Assembly (NCBI GenBank): GCA_023145955.1
Contig: JAGLDA010000035.1
Coordinates: 1-7,258 of the forward strand
From: Bacteroidales bacterium
Lineage (GTDB): Bacteria > Bacteroidota > Bacteroidia > Bacteroidales > UBA1556
DNA length: 7,258 bases
Direction of reading: 5' to 3'
Shown here piece by piece: positions 6,906 through 7,258 of the stretch (position 1 is the stretch's first letter; the number at the start of each line of letters is the position of its first letter). Position numbers and translations under genes: made by a program. The notes beneath the pieces were generated by a model, which searched no databases, had not been told where the DNA came from, and was given only the letters and a program-made list of their open reading frames with translations.

Positions 6906-7258
6906 ATGACCAAGAGCCTATACTTATTATTGCTTCTTCTTCCTTTTTATGCTGTTTCGCAGATTGATACAATACAAAAAGACACTATCTTATCTAACGA
7001 TCAATACTTAAATAAAGAAGTAGTTAAAACGCTTGATTCTCTCCCTATAGTTTTAAAAAATGACACAGTTTTCTTTTTGAAAAGCTATTATGCAAATAAA
7101 TTAAAATTACGTACTTCAATGGTCGAAACTAGGTTAGAAACATTAGCGACCAAGTTTGATGAGAAAAGAGATACCATTTTTTATGAAAAAAATGGAGATA
7201 TGATTACCGTAAGTTTTAAAGATGAATTATTATTTGTTGTAGGCAATGAAGATGCTAT
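6906..7258 (+). CDS. Exported protein, N-terminal part; likely MscS-family mechanosensitive channel (runs off the window)
   Basis: An ATG at 6906 opens a frame with no stop before the window ends, giving 117 complete codons. Residues 1-18 form a signal peptide (a run of Leu at 6-12, ending AVS before Gln19). The mature part is charged and soluble. It contains PIVLKNDTVFFL (about 47-58), a helical stretch with ETRLETLA (about 74-81), DTIFYEKNGDMI (89-100) and LLFVVGNEDA to the edge. From memory, this order (VVL-x-x-DT-[LV]-F, then a helix with R-[LI]-x-x-LA, then a V-x-x-x-[DE]-DA end) is the periplasmic N-terminal domain found ahead of the transmembrane and MscS pore domains in many Bacteroidota channels of about 500-600 residues. 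The membrane segments lie outside the window, so the channel call rests on this domain alone. A promoter candidate stands just upstream, making it probably separate from the five-gene run. Confidence 0.68.
   Translation, partial: MTKSLYLLLLLLPFYAVSQIDTIQKDTILSNDQYLNKEVVKTLDSLPIVLKNDTVFFLKSYYANKLKLRTSMVETRLETLATKFDEKRDTIFYEKNGDMITVSFKDELLFVVGNEDA

Noticed and set aside
1..7258. Defence system, transposon, phage remnant, CRISPR array, tRNA or rRNA
   Set aside because: No nuclease, transposase, integrase, repeat-spacer pattern or RNA-gene signature was found. Base composition looks even across the window and all genes are intact apart from the two cut by the edges.

Overview
The window looks like ordinary chromosome from a member of the Bacteroidota. 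The evidence is AT-rich DNA, two promoter candidates of the Bacteroidota type (TTTG/TAnnTTTG), weak or absent Shine-Dalgarno sequences, a lipoprotein and a beta-barrel protein of kinds common in that phylum, and a secreted protein ending in a type IX secretion (T9SS) sorting domain. The organism is Gram-negative, because it carries kdsA for LPS Kdo synthesis. Genus cannot be judged from this stretch.

Layout, all on the + strand. Positions 1-192 hold the last 63 codons of rarA (replication-associated AAA+ ATPase). A 116-base gap (193-308) contains a promoter candidate. Five genes then follow with almost no space between them (309-6836): an exported DUF3887-alpha/beta hydrolase, a large unknown lipoprotein, an outer-membrane beta-barrel resembling DUF5723, kdsA, and a T9SS-exported protein that I read as a seven-bladed beta-propeller. 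The junctions are +5, -11, +1 and -1 nt, so they are probably one transcription unit with translational coupling. A second short gap (6837-6905) has another promoter candidate inside a weak inverted repeat. It is followed by the first 117 codons of an exported protein that runs off the window and resembles the periplasmic N-terminus of Bacteroidota MscS-type mechanosensitive channels.

How the genes fit together: every product of the five-gene run except KdsA carries an export signal, and KdsA makes the precursor of the LPS inner-core sugar. The shared theme is therefore the cell envelope. The lipoprotein and barrel, encoded by overlapping genes, are the best candidates for a physical pair. 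No defence system, mobile element, CRISPR array, tRNA or rRNA was seen. No clear intrinsic terminator was seen either. The most novel content is the uncharacterised lipoprotein/barrel pair and the secreted propeller, not a dramatic new system.
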